Below, piece after piece: positions 1 to 8,619 of a stretch of 64,000 nt of DNA. Location of the stretch: assembly GCA_964418885.1 (NCBI GenBank), contig CAYQNW010000001.1, positions 1 through 64,000 of the forward strand. The letters are read 5' to 3'. The notes under the pieces are model-generated. The model worked only from the letters and a program-made list of their open reading frames with translations. It was not told the DNA's origin and ran no database searches. Source of the DNA: BMS3ABIN03 sp964418885 (GTDB lineage: Bacteria; Bacteroidota; Ignavibacteria; Ignavibacteriales; Ignavibacteriaceae). The stretch's first letter is position 1, and every line of letters starts with the position of its first letter. The position numbers were made by a program, and so were the translations under genes.

Positions 1-387
1 TGTGTTGCCATAGATCAGTTCGGGAACATTGCAGCCGGAACCTCCACCGGTGGACTTACCGATAAGTGGGCTGGAAGAGTTGGCGACTCACCTTTGGTTA
101 ATGCAGGTACTTATGCGAACAATAAAACATGCGGCGTTTCGTGTACGGGACAGGGAGAACTTTTTATCCGTCACACCGTAGCTTTCAATATTTCCGCTTT
201 GATGGATTATAAAGGATTATCGCTACAGGAAGCTGCCGATGAAGTTATAAACAGTTTGCCCGAAGGAAGCGGCGGAGTTATCGCTGTTGATAAAGATGGT
301 AACTATGTCTTTGCTTTTAATACAACAAGTATGCTTCGCGGAGTTGCAGACTCTGAAGGAAAATTTGAAACAGCGATTTGGAAATAG
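1..387 (+). CDS. Isoaspartyl peptidase / L-asparaginase, C-terminal part (5' end cut by window)
   Basis: The frame is open from base 1 to the TAG at 385-387 and encodes about 128 C-terminal residues of an Ntn-hydrolase of the plant-type asparaginase/isoaspartyl peptidase family. The visible part matches the beta subunit produced by autocleavage: it begins with CVAID, goes on to TSTGG and GRVGDSP, and continues with SCTGQGE. In the family the catalytic threonine sits a few residues before the CVAID segment, so it lies just outside the window. These enzymes remove isoaspartyl residues from peptides and hydrolyse asparagine. Whether this one is periplasmic cannot be judged without the N-terminus. 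Confidence 0.9.
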   Translation, partial: CVAIDQFGNIAAGTSTGGLTDKWAGRVGDSPLVNAGTYANNKTCGVSCTGQGELFIRHTVAFNISALMDYKGLSLQEAADEVINSLPEGSGGVIAVDKDGNYVFAFNTTSMLRGVADSEGKFETAIWK

Positions 388-420
388 AAATCAGAATAAC
401 ATTCTACTATCAGAATAGCT

Positions 421-437
421 ATCCGCCAAAAGCGGAT
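421..437. repeat. Small perfect hairpin after the peptidase gene
   Basis: ATCCGC (421-426) and GCGGAT (432-437) form a 6-bp stem with loop CAAAA. No T-run follows on the plus strand, so it is a poor terminator. It may be a remnant of a REP-type palindrome. Function unknown. Confidence 0.35.
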
Positions 438-465
438 TGGAAGTATAATTAATAGTTATATTTTT

Positions 466-1323
466 ATGAAAAATGTTATAAATAGAAAAAATATTCATTT
501 ACCCGATAAAGAAGAGCTTGACAAAATTATACTTCAAATTCTTCCTGAAGTTAGTTCGTTACGGATTTATATTGAGAAAAAGGAGGATGGTCACAAATTT
601 TCTAATCAATTTATTATTGATTCAATAATCCGATCTTCTGAATTAGTAGTGGCAATCTCTAAATTATCATCAACAAATTTAGACAGTGTATTTATATTAA
701 TGCGATCACAATTAGAAGTTGTTGTTGATTTACATTGGTTTTATTCAATTTATCACAATGATAAAACTAAAAGCGATGAGCTTGCCAAACGTTTCTATCA
801 ATTTGGAGCGAATGATTATTTAGAAATGTCAGATAAATATGGAGCATTTATTCATATTGATCCTTATTTAAAATCAATTGAAACAAAACTCGATCCAATA
901 AAAAATCGCATTAAAGCAAAACAAAAAAATTATATCGAAATTATTGATCCCAAAGCAAAGCCTAAATTACAACGTATTCAAAAAATGAATTGGCGAGCTT
1001 TACCTGGTATCATTAACAATAAAGAAGAAATAGAATTTAAGACGAGAGCTGAAATTGCAGCAGTTATTGCGAAAAACATATCAAATTTGAAAGATGCACC
1101 TTATTATAAAAATTGGAAAATATTAAATGCTTTTACACATTGGTCAGCAGCTCGAATGAATTATCTTGATGATGAGGTTGCCAATGTATTTTATTTACGG
1201 AATCTCAATATTGCATTAGGTTTCCTTTTTGATATGATGAAAATTGGTTATATCATTATGGGGATTAATCCCCCACCAAAAATGACTTTGCTTTCAAAAA
1301 AGTTTAATTACTTTAGTACGTAA
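466..1323 (+). CDS. Hypothetical protein, DUF5677-like
   Basis: The protein has 285 residues, with no signal peptide and no membrane segment. It is predicted mostly alpha-helical and rich in lysine and isoleucine. A conserved-looking stretch around residues 80-95 (MRSQLEVVVDLHWFY) and a later YKNWKILNAFTHWSAAR segment (about 210-226) recall the R..LE and W..hs/H pattern of DUF5677-type proteins. These occur sporadically in genomic islands and have no established function. The family call is from memory of the pattern and is moderate. The gene stands alone, with untranslated gaps on both sides and coding sequence more AT-rich than the downstream housekeeping genes, which fits an accessory origin. 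Confidence 0.55.
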   Translation: MKNVINRKNIHLPDKEELDKIILQILPEVSSLRIYIEKKEDGHKFSNQFIIDSIIRSSELVVAISKLSSTNLDSVFILMRSQLEVVVDLHWFYSIYHNDKTKSDELAKRFYQFGANDYLEMSDKYGAFIHIDPYLKSIETKLDPIKNRIKAKQKNYIEIIDPKAKPKLQRIQKMNWRALPGIINNKEEIEFKTRAEIAAVIAKNISNLKDAPYYKNWKILNAFTHWSAARMNYLDDEVANVFYLRNLNIALGFLFDMMKIGYIIMGINPPPKMTLLSKKFNYFST

Positions 1324-1871
1324 AAAATATAACCAGCCAATTAATCGGACGCAGTTTTCACATTTGGCATTTTAGAGATTTTTAAAGTAAGTAATTCGTT
1401 TAAAATTTCTTGTTCTGGTTGCGCCTTAGCAACAAGCCATTATATTGCAAAAAAAATAAGTTAGCGGTTATCGTATCGTGAAACTTTAGAAAACCCATTA
1501 TTCAACAGATAATTAAGTAAAGAAACAATGGATGATGATTTAGAAACAAGCAAAAATTTGATTTGTTGTTTAGGCATTTTTACCTAAGATTGACTATCTT
1601 CACAGTATAAAATAAAAATAAATAACCTGCATTTTGAGAACAACTCGTAAATTTATAATCGCTTAATATTAGCCCCATAAACCACGGGCTGATAATTCTT
1701 TAGTTTGGGTAATCCTACCCGAACGTATTTCCATTTATACAAATCATTCGTGCGTTGCTTTTAAGAGCAATTGCATCTGCTATTGCTGTTTTTGGCAATC
1801 CCGCAATCAAAACTGTAAGGACGCGAATGATACCGAAAAATTAATAAAGAATAATAAGCAGGATTATAATA
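1324..1871. other. Non-coding stretch with palindromic remnants
   Basis: I see no convincing gene in these 548 bases. Several short inverted repeats are present: GTTGC/GCAAC around 1420-1435, AGCCC (1671-1675) with GGGCT (1686-1690), and GGGTA (1707-1711) with TACCC (1716-1720). The GCCC...GGGC type resembles REP palindromes mobilised by RAYT (IS200-like) transposases, but no transposase is encoded nearby. The stretch may be the decayed remains of an inserted element between accessory genes. Confidence 0.5.
1671..1720. repeat. Pair of REP-like palindromes
   Basis: AGCCC (1671-1675) pairs with GGGCT (1686-1690) across CATAAACCAC. Seventeen bases on, GGGTA (1707-1711) pairs with TACCC (1716-1720). 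Two adjacent small hairpins in a gene-free gap are the layout of REPIN/REP doublets. The arms are short and no second copy occurs in this window, so this is tentative. Confidence 0.35.
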
Positions 1872-2492
1872 ATGAGTAAAGAATTTATATGGGAGATTAT
1901 GGCTAGAAATACCCCTATTTTAAAAAGAAAATGCAATCATTGTGGTAGCGACAGGTTTTATTGCAGCGAGAAATTCAGAATGAACGCTCAAAAAAAGAAC
2001 ATTGATGTATGGTTAATTTACAGATGTATAAAATGTGATAATACATATAATATGACTATATTTTCCCGGACCAAACCGGAATTGATAAACAAAGATTTGT
2101 TCAATAAATTTTTGGAAAATAATACAGAGATAGCCTGGGAGTATGCCTTTTCTCGTGTAACAAGTCGAAGAAATAATGTTGAATTAGATTTAGGTAGTGT
2201 CGAATATGATATACAGTTTGATAATATTTCGGTAGAGGATATTCTAAATTTTGATAGCGAAATTGTAACATTTAAAATTAAATATCCTTTTGACTTTAGT
2301 CTTAAATTATCATTCGTTATCAGAAAATGTTTAAAGCTTTCAGCAAATAAATTAAATAAATTGATTGAAGCGAAAGTTATTTCTATCCAGGAAAAACATT
2401 TACAAAAGAAGCACAAGGTTAAAAACGAGGATATTGTGCAGGTAAACAGAGAGAAATTGAAAAGTATATACCATATATTGCTTTGTCAATAA
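1872..2492 (+). CDS. DUF1062 family protein
   Basis: This is a 206-residue soluble protein. The N-terminal third carries two cysteine pairs (CNHCGSD near residue 21 and CIKCDN near residue 53), arranged as a likely zinc ribbon. The segment IYRCIKCDNTYNMTIFSR is the recognisable core of the DUF1062 family. The rest has no known catalytic motif and ends in a basic, helical tail (residues 165-195). The function of DUF1062 proteins is not established. The ATG at 1872 follows a weak purine stretch (AGGATTATAAT). It precedes the DinB-like gene on the same strand with a 91-base gap, so co-transcription is possible. Confidence 0.8.
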   Translation: MSKEFIWEIMARNTPILKRKCNHCGSDRFYCSEKFRMNAQKKNIDVWLIYRCIKCDNTYNMTIFSRTKPELINKDLFNKFLENNTEIAWEYAFSRVTSRRNNVELDLGSVEYDIQFDNISVEDILNFDSEIVTFKIKYPFDFSLKLSFVIRKCLKLSANKLNKLIEAKVISIQEKHLQKKHKVKNEDIVQVNREKLKSIYHILLCQ

Positions 2493-2583
2493 CTATGAAG
2501 GAAAGATTAGCTTTCGTCAGGACAAATTATAAAACAACCAGCGAAAGTGAAAAAATTTTCTTGAATATAAAAAAGGAGTAACA

Positions 2584-3096
2584 ATGAAACCAAATCCCGG
2601 TGACTATGCACCGTATTATGAGAGGTATATAAGTCTCCTTCCCGATGATGATATCATATCCATCCTGGAAGTTCAAAAGAAAACATCGGAAGAATTCTTA
2701 AAAACATTATCCGAAGAACAGGGAAACATTTCTTATGCTGAAGGTAAATGGACTATTAAGGAAGTAATTGGGCATATTATAGATGTGGAAAGAGTTATGG
2801 CTTACCGTGCTTTGTCATTTAGCAGAAATGAAGAACAATCTCTGCCGGGCTTTGAACAGGATGATTATATTACTAACAGTAATTATAGCCAGAGAAGTGT
2901 GGAAGATTTAATAAATGAATTTAAAGCTGTGAGGAATGCCAATTTAATTATGTTTAAAAGTTTTTCGGATGAGATGTTAAAACGTGGTGGAATTGCCAGC
3001 GATAATAAAGTAACTGTCCTTGCTCTCATTTACATTATTGCGGGACATGAAAAACATCATATCAAAATTTTAAAAGAAAAGTATCTGCAGAATTAA
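2584..3096 (+). CDS. DinB/YfiT-like metal-dependent four-helix protein
   Basis: A 170-residue protein of the DinB superfamily. The expected metal-ligand histidines are visible: His64 in VIGHIIDVER and His155/His159 in AGHEKHHIKIL, giving the H...HxxxH triad. Family members are putative metal-dependent hydrolases or thiol-dependent transferases (bacillithiol- or mycothiol-type S-transferases), so the substrate cannot be read from sequence. A good ribosome site (AAGGAG) precedes the ATG. The gene runs convergently into waaA with only 2 bases between the stops and no obvious terminator. Confidence 0.85.
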   Translation: MKPNPGDYAPYYERYISLLPDDDIISILEVQKKTSEEFLKTLSEEQGNISYAEGKWTIKEVIGHIIDVERVMAYRALSFSRNEEQSLPGFEQDDYITNSNYSQRSVEDLINEFKAVRNANLIMFKSFSDEMLKRGGIASDNKVTVLALIYIIAGHEKHHIKILKEKYLQN

Positions 3097-3098
3097 TT

Positions 3099-4376
3099 TT
3101 AAACTACTTTTTTGATTTCTTCTATTATTTTTTGCGTTGCGCCGGTATTATCATGGACGTATTCGAAGGATAATTTTCCCTTTCTTTCTCTCAGTTCTTT
3201 ATCGCTGAACAAAGTACGGAGTCTTCTGTAAGCCTCCCTTTTCCCATAGATCATTAAACCACCACCACTCTTATGGAGCTGCTTGGCTTCCTGCGAGTTT
3301 TCGATTTTAGGTCCGAACATAACAGGTATTCCATAAACCGCAGCTTCCAGTACATTATGAATATTCTGTTTAAAGCTTCCTCCGATAAATGCAACATCTG
3401 CGTAAGTATAAAGTGTTAAAAGAATTCCAATTGAATCAACAATTATTACTCGTTCATCAGAATAATTATTTAAATGCGAAAACCTGATTGTTTTCATGGT
3501 ACCCGCAAATTCATTTTCTATCTTTTCTAAATGAAGCAAAGTTGGTTCATGAGGTGCGATAATGAGTATCACATCTTTATCGAATTTTGCAAGCTTAATA
3601 AACGCCGGTAGAATTACTTCTTCATCCTGTTCCCATGTACTGCCCGCCACGAAAACTTTTTTATTTTCAACAACAGGTTTGTTAATAAGGTTTTTATCGC
3701 GTGCCTGTATGCTTTTCTGAAGTACGCGGTCAAAACGTGTGTCGCCCACTACTTTGATTTTATCATCGCTGCAATTGAATAATTTAAATCCTTCAGCATC
3801 AGACTTTGATACTGTTAGAAATCCTGAAAAACTGGAAAACAATGCTTTGTGAAAAGATTTCATGAATGGTAAGGTGCGTAATGAATCCTTTCGCATTGTT
3901 GCATCAACAATAAAAACCGGATAGTTGAACTCTTTTAATTTGTAAATCAAGTTAGGCCAGATATCATAACGCATCATAATTGCGAGATCTGGTTTCACAA
4001 TTCGCACAAATTTATCGGTGTTACTTTTAGTATCGAATGGCAAATAAGAAATTAAATCCGCATATGGATACTTTCGCGAATTTTCGTAACCGGATGGAGA
4101 AAAAAATGTAATAATGATATTCACATTTTGCTCTTCTTTCAATTTTTCTATAATTGGTTTCGCCTGCTCAAATTCCCCGAGTGATGCAGAATGAAACCAG
4201 ATATTTTTTTTATCTGGTTTAAGCTGCTTCATTTCGATTATCAGCTTTTCGAAAACACGTTTTCGTCCCTCGATCCCTTTTTTCACTTTCTGATTAAAGA
4301 ATCCCAGTATTTGTAAAATCAAATACAATGAGGGTAGAAATAATACGTTATAAAAAACCGACCAGAATGTTTTCAT
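3099..4376 (-). CDS. waaA: 3-deoxy-D-manno-octulosonic acid (Kdo) transferase
   Basis: A 425-residue GT30 enzyme that transfers Kdo from CMP-Kdo to lipid A precursor at the inner membrane. One N-terminal membrane anchor (about residues 5-25) is followed by the family's HSASLGEFEQA segment (about 62-72), which contains the conserved Gly-Glu with the catalytic base. The C-terminal half has FIGGSFKQNIHNVLEAAVYG, the nucleotide-sugar binding part of the GT-B fold. Length is normal. Its start overlaps the stop of the GT9 gene by 4 bases (ATGA type), so the two are translationally coupled and belong to one LPS-core operon. Confidence 0.95.
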   Translation of the reverse strand: MKTFWSVFYNVLFLPSLYLILQILGFFNQKVKKGIEGRKRVFEKLIIEMKQLKPDKKNIWFHSASLGEFEQAKPIIEKLKEEQNVNIIITFFSPSGYENSRKYPYADLISYLPFDTKSNTDKFVRIVKPDLAIMMRYDIWPNLIYKLKEFNYPVFIVDATMRKDSLRTLPFMKSFHKALFSSFSGFLTVSKSDAEGFKLFNCSDDKIKVVGDTRFDRVLQKSIQARDKNLINKPVVENKKVFVAGSTWEQDEEVILPAFIKLAKFDKDVILIIAPHEPTLLHLEKIENEFAGTMKTIRFSHLNNYSDERVIIVDSIGILLTLYTYADVAFIGGSFKQNIHNVLEAAVYGIPVMFGPKIENSQEAKQLHKSGGGLMIYGKREAYRRLRTLFSDKELRERKGKLSFEYVHDNTGATQKIIEEIKKVV

Positions 4377-5365
4377 GTAATTATAAACGATTTTAGTTTA
4401 TTATAGGCGAGCTGCGGGGAAATATCAAGCATACATTTAAAATGTTTTTTGGGGCATTTGCTTCTGCCTATATGACTGCAAGGTCTGCACGATAATTTAT
4501 CATTTTCGAGTACAACGCTTTTACTTTTGTAAGGTGTAAAACCGAATTCACGTACAGTGGAACCAAAAAATGCTATTACAGGCACTTTTACAGCAATTGC
4601 AGTGTGCATTAAACCGGAATCGTTGCAGAAAATAGTTTTGCACATTTTCATATCTGCTGCTGTTTGAAGAATATCATCATTGTTAGAAAGATCGATCGTA
4701 TTTGATAATTCACTTTTTATTTCGGTACAAAGTTGCTTATCGTTTTTCCCTCCGAACAATACAACTTGGTAACCATTTTGTTCAAGGAGATTGCCGAGCT
4801 CGATAAAATAATCTTTAGACCACATTTTAGTAAAATGTTTTGCCCCGGGACAGAGACCGATTAGTTTTGTGGTATCAGCGTCAAAATAAAAAGAATTTTT
4901 ATCGGTGAACAAATCTAATCCTTCATTATCTAATTCGAAATCTTTGATGGTTCTGGCATATTTTTCAGGAATAGGCGGCGCATTTTTCAGTTTGTTTATT
5001 TTAAAATGGATTAGTAAAAATTTCTTTATATTATTCTTTTTGAGTGAAACAATTTCAGCGCTGCAGTTTTTTAACAAATTCTTTGATCTGATATTATTTT
5101 GAAGATCTATAACCAGATCATATTTATTTCTTTGAATTGCAGACTCAAATTTATCTGTTTCACTTTCTTCGTGATCGAATAAGTGAATTTTATTTATATA
5201 TGGATTTAGCTTTAACAGATCATAGTATTCTTTTCTTAACACAAAGTCTGTCTCTATATCCGGATATTTTTTTTTAATAGTCCTGATCAATGGAGTCGTA
5301 AGTAGTATGTCCCCAAGAGAACTCAGGCGTACTATAAGTAATTTTTTAACTTTATTAAGATTCAA
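4373..5365 (-). CDS. Glycosyltransferase family 9 (heptosyltransferase-like, LPS core)
   Basis: A 330-residue GT-B enzyme. The N-terminus (LLIVRLSSLGDILLTTPLIR, residues 9-28) and the C-terminal nucleotide-binding part (CNDSGLMHTAIAVKVPVIAFFG) are diagnostic of GT9, the ADP-heptose:LPS heptosyltransferases. A CRPC pair lies near the C-terminus (SCRPCSH). The usual role is adding L-glycero-D-manno-heptose to Kdo or core in the cytoplasm, and coupling to waaA supports a core-LPS job. The exact acceptor position (WaaC, WaaF or WaaQ type) cannot be decided from this sequence. Confidence 0.9.
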   Translation of the reverse strand: MNLNKVKKLLIVRLSSLGDILLTTPLIRTIKKKYPDIETDFVLRKEYYDLLKLNPYINKIHLFDHEESETDKFESAIQRNKYDLVIDLQNNIRSKNLLKNCSAEIVSLKKNNIKKFLLIHFKINKLKNAPPIPEKYARTIKDFELDNEGLDLFTDKNSFYFDADTTKLIGLCPGAKHFTKMWSKDYFIELGNLLEQNGYQVVLFGGKNDKQLCTEIKSELSNTIDLSNNDDILQTAADMKMCKTIFCNDSGLMHTAIAVKVPVIAFFGSTVREFGFTPYKSKSVVLENDKLSCRPCSHIGRSKCPKKHFKCMLDISPQLAYNKLKSFIIT

Positions 5366-5484
5366 AACATTTAATAATTATTGAATATCGCACAAATTTA
5401 TAGAATTATGCAATTCATAGCCAAACGGGTTGATGTTTGCCCATAACACTTTTATTTTTACAACTGTAATTATGAGGAATTAAT

Positions 5485-5748
5485 ATGGGCTCATTAACGC
5501 CACCAAAAACAAGGGAATTTGCAGATTCGACTATTGAAAAAAAGGTGTACAACATTGTACAATTATTTAGTGCGTTTCTGCCGATAGAAAATGATAGGAA
5601 CAGGCTGGGATTCGGTTTGTACAAATATATGACGGGGGAAGGCGATCCACCGGAAATACTTGTTAAAACTTCCAAACTAAAATTAAATGGAATTACACCA
5701 AAGGAATTTGCAGATAAGATAAATAGGGAACTCGAAAAGATGAAATAG
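5485..5748 (+). CDS. Small conserved-looking hypothetical protein (87 aa)
   Basis: I do not recognise this gene. The ATG at 5485 follows a GAGGAATT ribosome-site-like stretch at good spacing. The product is soluble and mixed charged, and the C-terminus (about 65-87) looks like an amphipathic helix (PKEFADKINRELEKMK). An antisense frame of 86 residues overlaps it completely, but the plus frame has the better start context. It is isolated between two minus-strand operons. Confidence 0.6.
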   Translation: MGSLTPPKTREFADSTIEKKVYNIVQLFSAFLPIENDRNRLGFGLYKYMTGEGDPPEILVKTSKLKLNGITPKEFADKINRELEKMK

Positions 5749-5771
5749 TCCAGGCGAATTAATATAGTTTT

Positions 5772-6803
5772 CTAGCGATCATTCCTTAATTCACTTTCTT
5801 TCATAAATTTTTCAACCATATTTACATCTTCTTCGCTTCCGACAAATATCGGCACACGCTGATGTAAATTCTCCGGTTTAATATCCAGTATTCTTTGCTT
5901 TCCATCTATCGCTCTGCCGCCGGCTTGCTCAATGATAAATGCAACCGGATTGCATTCATACATAAGTCTTAATTTTCCATTTGGATTTCTGGAATCAGCA
6001 GGATACATGAAAATTCCACCGAACAATAAATTCCGGTGAAAATCTGCAATCATAGAACCAATATATCTTCCTGTGTAAGGTCTTCCTGTTTTTTCATCTT
6101 CTTCCTGCAGGTACTTTATATATTTCTTTAATCCCGGATGCCAGTAAAGATAATTACCTTCGTTAATACTATAAATTTTTGATTTTTTCGGCGTTTGAAT
6201 ATTCTTATGTGAAAGAATGAATTCACCAAAGGCAGGATCTAATGTAAATCCGTGAACACCATTACCTGCTGTATAAACCAATATTGTGCTCGATCCGTAA
6301 ACAACATAACCAGCGGCTACCTGATTAAAGCCCTGTTGAAGGCAGTCTTCAAGTGTTCCGGGCTTGCCCGCAGAAGAAACTCGGCGGTAAATAGAAAAGA
6401 TTGTTCCGATACTAACATTTGCATCTATGTTGGATGATCCATCCAGAGGATCAAATAAAAGTACATACTTGCCTATGTTATATTTAGGCGGGATGTGAAT
6501 TATATCTTCCTCTTCTTCGGAGGCCATAACGCAAAGATGTCCACCATGATCCATTGCCCGAATCAGCATATCGTGTGCAAAAATATCGAGCTTCTTAACT
6601 TTCTCGCCGTGCACATTGTTATCGCCTGTAAAACCGAGTATATCAACTAGGCCTGCTTTGTTAACTTCAAGTGAAATTACTTTTGCTGCTAATGATAAAT
6701 CATGCAACAGACCTGAAAGTTCACCGGTTGCATGAGGATATTTCTTTTCCTCTCCGATAATATGACGGGCTAAGGTTAAGAATTTTATCTTTGCCATTTT
6801 CAA
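5772..6803 (-). CDS. fbp: Fructose-1,6-bisphosphatase, class I
   Basis: A 343-residue enzyme that hydrolyses fructose 1,6-bisphosphate to fructose 6-phosphate in gluconeogenesis. The metal-binding motif FDPLDGSSNIDANVSIGT (about residues 117-134) is intact, with ASEEEED upstream supplying the other acidic ligands. The substrate part YECNPVAFIIEQAGGRA is near the C-terminus. The start may be the Met at position 1 or 3. It is the last gene of the minus-strand run leuS-serS-ABC-ABC-fbp, 20 bases after the ABC gene, so it is probably co-transcribed with the exporter. Confidence 0.96.
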   Translation of the reverse strand: MKMAKIKFLTLARHIIGEEKKYPHATGELSGLLHDLSLAAKVISLEVNKAGLVDILGFTGDNNVHGEKVKKLDIFAHDMLIRAMDHGGHLCVMASEEEEDIIHIPPKYNIGKYVLLFDPLDGSSNIDANVSIGTIFSIYRRVSSAGKPGTLEDCLQQGFNQVAAGYVVYGSSTILVYTAGNGVHGFTLDPAFGEFILSHKNIQTPKKSKIYSINEGNYLYWHPGLKKYIKYLQEEDEKTGRPYTGRYIGSMIADFHRNLLFGGIFMYPADSRNPNGKLRLMYECNPVAFIIEQAGGRAIDGKQRILDIKPENLHQRVPIFVGSEEDVNMVEKFMKESELRNDR

Positions 6804-6823
6804 ACTTCCTGGTAATTATAAAA

Positions 6824-8617
6824 TTAAGATGCAGCTAATTCCTGGTCTTTGTATTGCAATTGATACAATCGATAGTAGATCCCCTTTTTTGCTAGCAACT
6901 CCTGGTGATTTCCGGTTTCACGTATTTCGCCTTTATGTAGCACAATAATTTTATCGGCATTTTGTATGGTAGACAACCTGTGAGCAATAACGATTGCGGT
7001 TCTTCCAACAAGCAATTTCTCAATAGCTCTTTGAATTAACTGTTCAGCTTCGGTATCGACGCTTGAAGTGGCTTCATCGAGAATTAATATCTGAGGATTA
7101 TAAGCCAACGCACGTGCAAAAGATATTAATTGTTTCTGCCCCACGCTAAGAGTTGCACCGCGTTCTTTTACTTCCTCTTCATAATTATTTGGGAGATGAT
7201 TGATGAATTCATCAGCTCCTACAATTTTAGCTGCTTCAATTATTTTTTCGCGTGTAATATCCTCATTATATAAATTAATATTCGATTCAATATTTCCCGA
7301 AAACAGGAATACATCCTGCAGAACAATTGATATAAATTTTCTCAAATCTTTTTTATCTAAAGTCTTGATATTTATCCCGTCTACAAGAATATCTCCCTTG
7401 TTGATATCGTAAAACCTTGTCAGGATGTTAATCAAACTTGTTTTCCCTGCACCGGTATGTCCAACGATAGCTACTGTTTCACCTGGATTGATGGTAAATG
7501 AAATATTTTTCAAAACGTAATCATCATTGTTGTATGCAAAGTAAACATCCCTGAATTCTATTTTACCGTCGATCTTTTCCAGCTTTACCGGGTTCTCAGG
7601 ATTTTTAATAAATGTTTGATTATCAAGCAGTTTAAATATTCTTTCCGAAGAAGCCATTGCTGTTTGCATAATATTATATTTTTCCGAAAGATCGCGTATC
7701 GGTCTGAAAAACATTTCCGTGTATTGAATGAAAGCGAATAAAACACCGATTGTTAACGTACTTTGAATCACCTCGCCACCGCCGTACCATATAATTAAAC
7801 CTATTGCAATAGAGCTAAGCAATTCAACACTGGGATAAAAAACAGCGTAATAGAAAATTGATTTTATATTTGCTGTGCGATAATCGTTATTAATACTTGA
7901 AAATTTTTCGAGTTCATTTCGTTCTTTGTTAAAAATTTTAACAACATTCATCCCGGTAATGTGTTCCTGCATATATGAATTCAATCTTGCAAGATGAAGC
8001 CTTACATCGCGGTAACTTTCTCTTGCTTTTCTGCGAAAAAGAAAAGTGCCGTAAATAAGAATCGGTAAAACAGATAAAGTTACAAACGACAATTGAACAT
8101 CCATAAAAAACATAAATGCAAGTATCCAGAGGATTATAAAAACATCGCTGAAAACCATCACAATACCGGACGAAAAAAGTTCGCCGAGAGCTTCAACATC
8201 ATTTGTTGCCCGTGTTACAATTCGTCCGATTGGTGTTTTATCAAAAAACTTAAGAGCTAATTTCTGGATGTGATTAAAAAGCTGAGTTCGCAGATCGTAA
8301 AGTGTTCTTTGACCGAGATACTGCGTGAAGTAAGTTAATAAATACTGCATTACTGCCTGGAACAACAGAGAGGCAAATAAAAGTATGCCGATCAACATAA
8401 GGCCGTTATAATCGGAATTGGCAATGTATTTATCGATTGCAATTTTTGTAAGGTAAGGACGTATCGGTCCTAATGCTGCTACCAGCACGTTCAAAAATAT
8501 TGCAAAGATTACATAGTGCTTATATGGTTTTACATAACCAAGCAATCTTTTCATCAACCGGGCATCGTAAGCTTTGCCTAGTACTTCATCTTCGCTAGTA
8601 TAATCGCTGCTGCTCAA
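6824..8617 (-). CDS. ABC exporter subunit with canonical Walker B (heterodimer partner 2)
   Basis: A 597-residue half-transporter: six membrane helices (about 35-320), then an ATPase domain. Walker A is GHTGAGKTS, Walker B ends in ILILDEATSSVD with the catalytic Glu present, and the H-loop is IVIAHRLSTI. The ABC signature reads LSVGQ rather than LSGGQ. A deviant signature on the subunit with the intact Walker B is what heterodimeric exporters of the TM287/288, BmrCD and MdlAB type show, since it faces the partner's degenerate site. The upstream ABC gene is 2 bases away. Substrate unknown; lipids, peptides and drugs are all possible. Confidence 0.93.
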   Translation of the reverse strand: MSSSDYTSEDEVLGKAYDARLMKRLLGYVKPYKHYVIFAIFLNVLVAALGPIRPYLTKIAIDKYIANSDYNGLMLIGILLFASLLFQAVMQYLLTYFTQYLGQRTLYDLRTQLFNHIQKLALKFFDKTPIGRIVTRATNDVEALGELFSSGIVMVFSDVFIILWILAFMFFMDVQLSFVTLSVLPILIYGTFLFRRKARESYRDVRLHLARLNSYMQEHITGMNVVKIFNKERNELEKFSSINNDYRTANIKSIFYYAVFYPSVELLSSIAIGLIIWYGGGEVIQSTLTIGVLFAFIQYTEMFFRPIRDLSEKYNIMQTAMASSERIFKLLDNQTFIKNPENPVKLEKIDGKIEFRDVYFAYNNDDYVLKNISFTINPGETVAIVGHTGAGKTSLINILTRFYDINKGDILVDGINIKTLDKKDLRKFISIVLQDVFLFSGNIESNINLYNEDITREKIIEAAKIVGADEFINHLPNNYEEEVKERGATLSVGQKQLISFARALAYNPQILILDEATSSVDTEAEQLIQRAIEKLLVGRTAIVIAHRLSTIQNADKIIVLHKGEIRETGNHQELLAKKGIYYRLYQLQYKDQELAAS

Positions 8618-8619
8618 AT

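Noticed and set aside
1420..1485. Possible integron attC site (GCGCCTTAGCAAC ... AAGTTAGCGGTTAT)
   Set aside because: The outer boxes do not fit RYYYAAC/GTTRRRY and do not pair with each other. Only a small GTTGC/GCAAC hairpin is real.
2018..2416. 132-residue minus-strand open frame over the DUF1062 gene
   Set aside because: Antisense to a recognisable family with zinc cysteines; no start context.
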